This document shows, one piece after another, positions 61,302 through 64,000 of a DNA stretch of 64,000 nucleotides. The DNA is taken from assembly GCA_000773965.1 (NCBI GenBank), contig JRUP01000001.1, positions 1 to 64,000 of the forward strand, written 5' to 3'. This DNA is from Enterobacter cancerogenus (GTDB lineage: Bacteria > Pseudomonadota > Gammaproteobacteria > Enterobacterales > Enterobacteriaceae). The notes under the pieces were generated by a model, which was not told the origin of the DNA, ran no database searches, and was given only the letters and a program-made list of their open reading frames with translations. Numbering within the stretch: the stretch's first letter is position 1; every line of letters begins with the position of its first letter. The position numbers and the translations under genes are program-made.

Positions 61302-61848
61302 ATGCTTCTTCCTTTACATGCTGGTACCTGACGTGAGGTACAACGCGGTTCGGGTTTTCGCTGCCGTGACGGCACCCGCGGATAAGTGAAACGTGTGGCG
61401 ATTATAAACAAATATTTTTTTCATTAAACGTAATTACAGAAGAAACATTTCATTTTGCGATGGAGATCAAATTCAGCGATGAAACGTTGCCAGCGAAGGC
61501 CGTTGCAGGGGTAAAAGTGAAATGACAAAATAGCATTTTAACAAGATAGCGAAATTTCATTTCACTTCAGTAGCTTCCTTTATTCACAGCCATTTTCCTG
61601 CGACCTGGCTCACAAGCCATAGCATCAGTGAAATTGATGCTAAACAGCGTGACGTGATAGCGCATCGTGCAGAGTTTTACCTCGGTCACAAAATCGCGAT
61701 GGATGTTTCATTTCATATTGTATTTGGAATTTTTATTCCTCATACTGCCACCATAGCCAATCAGGCACCTTGAGAACCCGGAAGCATAGCGCTTGATGTT
61801 GGGCGTTTTCGCCCCAGTGTCTGCTTATCACAGAAGGAAACCACAGGT
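61302..61848. promoter_or_regulatory. iolD-iolC divergent control region
   Basis: 547 bases with no credible gene, AT-rich in the middle. It contains repeated ATTTCAT/ATGAAAT-type elements: ATTTCATTTT at 61447-61456, ATGAAAC at 61479-61485, GTGAAATGA at 61517-61525, GAAATTTCATTTCAC at 61551-61565, GTGAAAT at 61628-61634 and TTTCATTTCAT at 61706-61716. The same element recurs before the gene at 63971. This suggests several operators for one inositol regulator, possibly of the RpiR type common for iol genes; the regulator itself is not visible. Confidence 0.6.
61620..61642. promoter_or_regulatory. 8-bp inverted repeat in the iol control region
   Basis: TAGCATCA-N7-TGATGCTA is perfectly symmetrical in its arms, with GTGAAAT as spacer. 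It is a candidate operator or hairpin; the binding protein is unknown. Confidence 0.4.
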
Positions 61849-63762
61849 ATGAGTACACAACAGAAGCGGCTTGATGTGATTTGTATCGGACGCATCGCCG
61901 TCGACCTCTACGGTCAGCAAATCGGATCACGTCTGGAAGATATGACCAGCTTTAATAAATATCTGGGCGGTTCTTCCGGTAACGTGGCCTATGGAACAGC
62001 CATTCAGGGCCTGAAATCGGCCATGCTGGCGCGCGTAGGGGATGAACATAACGGCCGCTTTCTGCGAGAAGAATTGCAGCGCGTGGGTTGTAACACCGAT
62101 GGGCTGATCACCGATAAAAACCGCCTGACCGGCCTGGTGATCCTCGGTATTAAAGATGAAGATACCTTCCCACTGATCTTCTACCGCGACAACTGTGCCG
62201 ATATGGGCCTGGTGCCGGATGACATTAAAGAAGAATTCATCACCTCCTCCCGTGCGGTTGCCGTGACAGGCACGCATCTTTCACATCCGCAAACCCGCGC
62301 GGCGGTGTTGAAAGCGTTGGATATCGCCAAACGTAATGGCCTGCGCACCGCACTGGATATCGACTATCGTCCGGTGCTGTGGGGGCTGACGTCACTGGGC
62401 GATGGCGAAACGCGTTTCGTTGAATCCGGTGAAGTCACGAAACAACTGCAGGAAGTGCTGCACTATTTCGATTTGGTGGTAGGAACGGAAGAAGAGTTCC
62501 ATATTGCCGGCGGCAGTACGGATACGCTGACAGCACTGAAAAATGTGCGCCAGGCAAGTAAAGCCACACTGGTCTGTAAACGTGGACCGCTGGGGTGCGT
62601 GGTGTTTGAAGGTGATATCCCGGACAGCTGGGAGCAGACAAAATTGCAAACCGGCGTTCGCGTTGAAGTCCTGAACGTGCTGGGTGCAGGCGATGCCTTT
62701 ATGTCTGGCTTGCTGCGCGGCTGGCTGAATGATGAAAGCTGGGAACAGGCTTGCCGCTACGCCAACGCCTGTGGTGCGCTGGTGGTTTCACGCCATGGTT
62801 GCGCGCCGGCGATGCCAACCAAAGAAGAGCTGGACGATTTCCTCGGTCGCGACAAAGACGTAAAACGCCCGGATCTGGATGCGCGTCTCAACCATCTGCA
62901 TCGCGTCACCACGCGTAAACAGCAGTGGCCTGAACTCAACGTGTTCGCGTTCGACCATCGCAAACAGCTGGCCGATATGGCCCGTGAAGCAGGCGTCAGT
63001 GAAGATAAGATCCCACAGTTGAAACTGCTGTTATTGCAGGCGGCGCAGGAAGCGGCCAACGAAGCAGGCTTAAATGAGAAGAGTGGGATTCTGGCGGATA
63101 CCACCTACGGCCAGAAAGCGCTGAACGCGATTACCGGCAAAAACTGGTGGATTGGCCGACCTATCGAACTACCAAGCTCGCGTCCCCTGCGTCTGGAGCA
63201 CGGTAACATCGGTTCGCAACTGGTCGACTGGCCAGCAGAGCACGTGGTGAAATGCCTGGTGTTCTACCATCCGCACGACAGCGCCGAGCTGCGTAAAGAG
63301 CAGGATGAACTGGTACTTGATGTGTGGAACGGCTGTAACAAGAGCGGGCATGAGCTGCTGCTGGAACTGATTCTGCCGGAGAGCAATCCGGACCGTAATG
63401 AATCGTACTATTACGACATGCTGAGCCACTTCTACAGCCTGGGCATTCAGCCGGACTGGTGGAAACTGCCACCGCTGTCGGCGGAGAGCTGGCAGGCCAT
63501 CAGCGGGTTGATCGAACAGAACGATCCCCACTGCCGCGGCATTCTGCTGCTCGGCCTCGATGCACCGGAAGAGACGCTAAAAGCCGGTTTCGCTGCGGCG
63601 GCGCAAGCGCCGTGGGTTAAAGGCTTTGCCGTCGGACGCACCATCTTCGGCCAACCGTCACGCCAATGGCTCAACGGTGAACTGGATGATAAAGCGCTGA
63701 TTGAAACGGTGAAAGGCAACTATCTGCGACTGATTGGTTACTGGCGCGCGGCGCGTGGCTGA
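61849..63762 (+). CDS. iolC: 5-dehydro-2-deoxygluconokinase with C-terminal DUF2090 domain
   Basis: A 637-residue fusion. Residues 1 to about 325 are a PfkB-type kinase (VICIGRIAVDLYG at the start, VLNVLGAGDAFMSGLLRG with the catalytic aspartate near residue 280) phosphorylating 2-deoxy-5-keto-gluconate. Residues about 335-637 are a DUF2090 aldolase-like domain (NVFAFDHRKQLADMAREAG, GFAVGRTIFGQPS). This fused form is common in proteobacteria; the second domain could act on the kinase product, as IolJ does elsewhere. AAGGA precedes the ATG. Confidence 0.93.
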   Translation: MSTQQKRLDVICIGRIAVDLYGQQIGSRLEDMTSFNKYLGGSSGNVAYGTAIQGLKSAMLARVGDEHNGRFLREELQRVGCNTDGLITDKNRLTGLVILGIKDEDTFPLIFYRDNCADMGLVPDDIKEEFITSSRAVAVTGTHLSHPQTRAAVLKALDIAKRNGLRTALDIDYRPVLWGLTSLGDGETRFVESGEVTKQLQEVLHYFDLVVGTEEEFHIAGGSTDTLTALKNVRQASKATLVCKRGPLGCVVFEGDIPDSWEQTKLQTGVRVEVLNVLGAGDAFMSGLLRGWLNDESWEQACRYANACGALVVSRHGCAPAMPTKEELDDFLGRDKDVKRPDLDARLNHLHRVTTRKQQWPELNVFAFDHRKQLADMAREAGVSEDKIPQLKLLLLQAAQEAANEAGLNEKSGILADTTYGQKALNAITGKNWWIGRPIELPSSRPLRLEHGNIGSQLVDWPAEHVVKCLVFYHPHDSAELRKEQDELVLDVWNGCNKSGHELLLELILPESNPDRNESYYYDMLSHFYSLGIQPDWWKLPPLSAESWQAISGLIEQNDPHCRGILLLGLDAPEETLKAGFAAAAQAPWVKGFAVGRTIFGQPSRQWLNGELDDKALIETVKGNYLRLIGYWRAARG

Positions 63763-63780
63763 TTGGCGTTAAAGCAGTGC

Positions 63781-63808
63781 AAAAGCGGCTCGCAAGGGCC
63801 GCTTTTTT
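63781..63808 (+). terminator. Terminator of iolC
   Basis: AAAAGCGGC and GCCGCTTTT pair around an eight-base loop and run into TTTTTTT, 18 bases after the stop. Confidence 0.9.
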
Positions 63809-63851
63809 TATGGGCATCAGCACTGCCGCTAATCACTTCTTTTTGTGAGGC

Positions 63852-63871
63852 ATTTCATAAACCGATGAAAT
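63852..63871. promoter_or_regulatory. Inverted ATTTCAT repeat upstream of the 63971 gene
   Basis: ATTTCAT-AAACCG-ATGAAAT is a perfect 7-bp inverted repeat. A further ATGAAAT lies at 63896-63902. Both match the elements seen between iolD and iolC. Confidence 0.5.
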
Positions 63872-63970
63872 AAGCGTCACGATAGCGTCAAACAAATGAA
63901 ATTTTCCATCCATCTGGTACTATAGCGCTCATTATCCAGCCATATTTTCATTTTTTGACGGGCCGAAGTC

Positions 63971-64000
63971 ATGACCAACAATCCAACCCAATTAACCTTG
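63971..64000 (+). CDS. Start of an unidentified gene (3' end outside window)
   Basis: An ATG is followed by ten open codons (M-T-N-N-P-T-Q-L-T-L) up to the window edge. Too little is seen to name it. Its position after iolC and the shared upstream elements suggest another iol gene or the iol regulator. No strong ribosome site is visible (GGGCCGAAGTC before ATG). Confidence 0.45.
   Translation, partial: MTNNPTQLTL

Noticed and set aside
61640-61690. CRP site in the iolD-iolC region (TTTTA-CCTCGG-TCACA)
   Set aside because: Only one half-site is good; not enough to support a call.

Overview
The window is enterobacterial core chromosome. Protein sequences and gene order match the Escherichia coli yheT-crp-argD-pabA-ppiA-nir-cysG-trpS-dam-aroKB-hof-mrcA-igaA-hslRO-pckA-ompR-greB-tex-bioH-nfuA-malPQ-glpEGR-glpD stretch almost gene for gene. 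The departures from that order, the moderately high GC and the ERIC-type repeats fit Erwiniaceae, most likely Pantoea or a close relative. The genus is an inference from gene content; there is no rRNA in the window.

Layout. 1-3606: tail of a LacI-type regulator, a LysE-family exporter, yheT-yheU-prkB and yhfA. 3910-6676: crp and yhfK. 6677-10020 (minus strand): argD with two ArgR boxes, pabA, the fic-yhfG module, and ppiA. 10283-18243: tsgA, a cytosine deaminase gene, then the nitrite reductase operon nirBDC with cysG behind a textbook FNR plus NarL/NarP promoter. 18302-24504 (minus): trpS, gph, rpe, dam, damX, aroB, aroK. 24987-28396 (minus): the overlapping hofMNOPQ operon for DNA uptake, with an ERIC-like element on each side. 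28638-36376: mrcA, nudE, igaA, yrfG, hslR, hslO. 36646-41779: pckA, envZ/ompR, a small YjbE-like secreted protein, greB. 41978-48673: tex, a GH13_18 glycoside phosphorylase, a YhcN/BhsA-like periplasmic protein, bioH, gntX, and nfuA with an IscR site. 48711-57161: malQ, malP, glpR, glpG, glpE and glpD with GlpR and CRP sites. 57261-64000: myo-inositol catabolism (iolE, iolG, iolD, iolC) and the first ten codons of another gene.

Compared with E. coli order (from memory, as established knowledge), feoABC and yhgA are missing between tex and bioH, gntT between nfuA and malQ, and malT and rtcBAR between malP and glpR. Genes that E. coli lacks at these positions are codA before nirB, the glucosylglycerate-phosphorylase-like gene after tex, the yjbE-like gene before greB, and the iol cluster after glpD.

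Most of the window is ordinary housekeeping sequence. I found no prophage, insertion sequence, CRISPR array, tRNA or rRNA, and no clearly new multigene system. The observations most worth a second look are: the Fic/YhfG pair, where the FIC motif lacks its acidic residue and the antitoxin lacks its inhibitory glutamate; repeated ATTTCAT/ATGAAAT elements in the iol control regions; the orphan glycoside phosphorylase; the orphan YjbE-like gene behind a perfect 16-bp palindrome; malPQ without malT; and the ERIC-like elements around hof.
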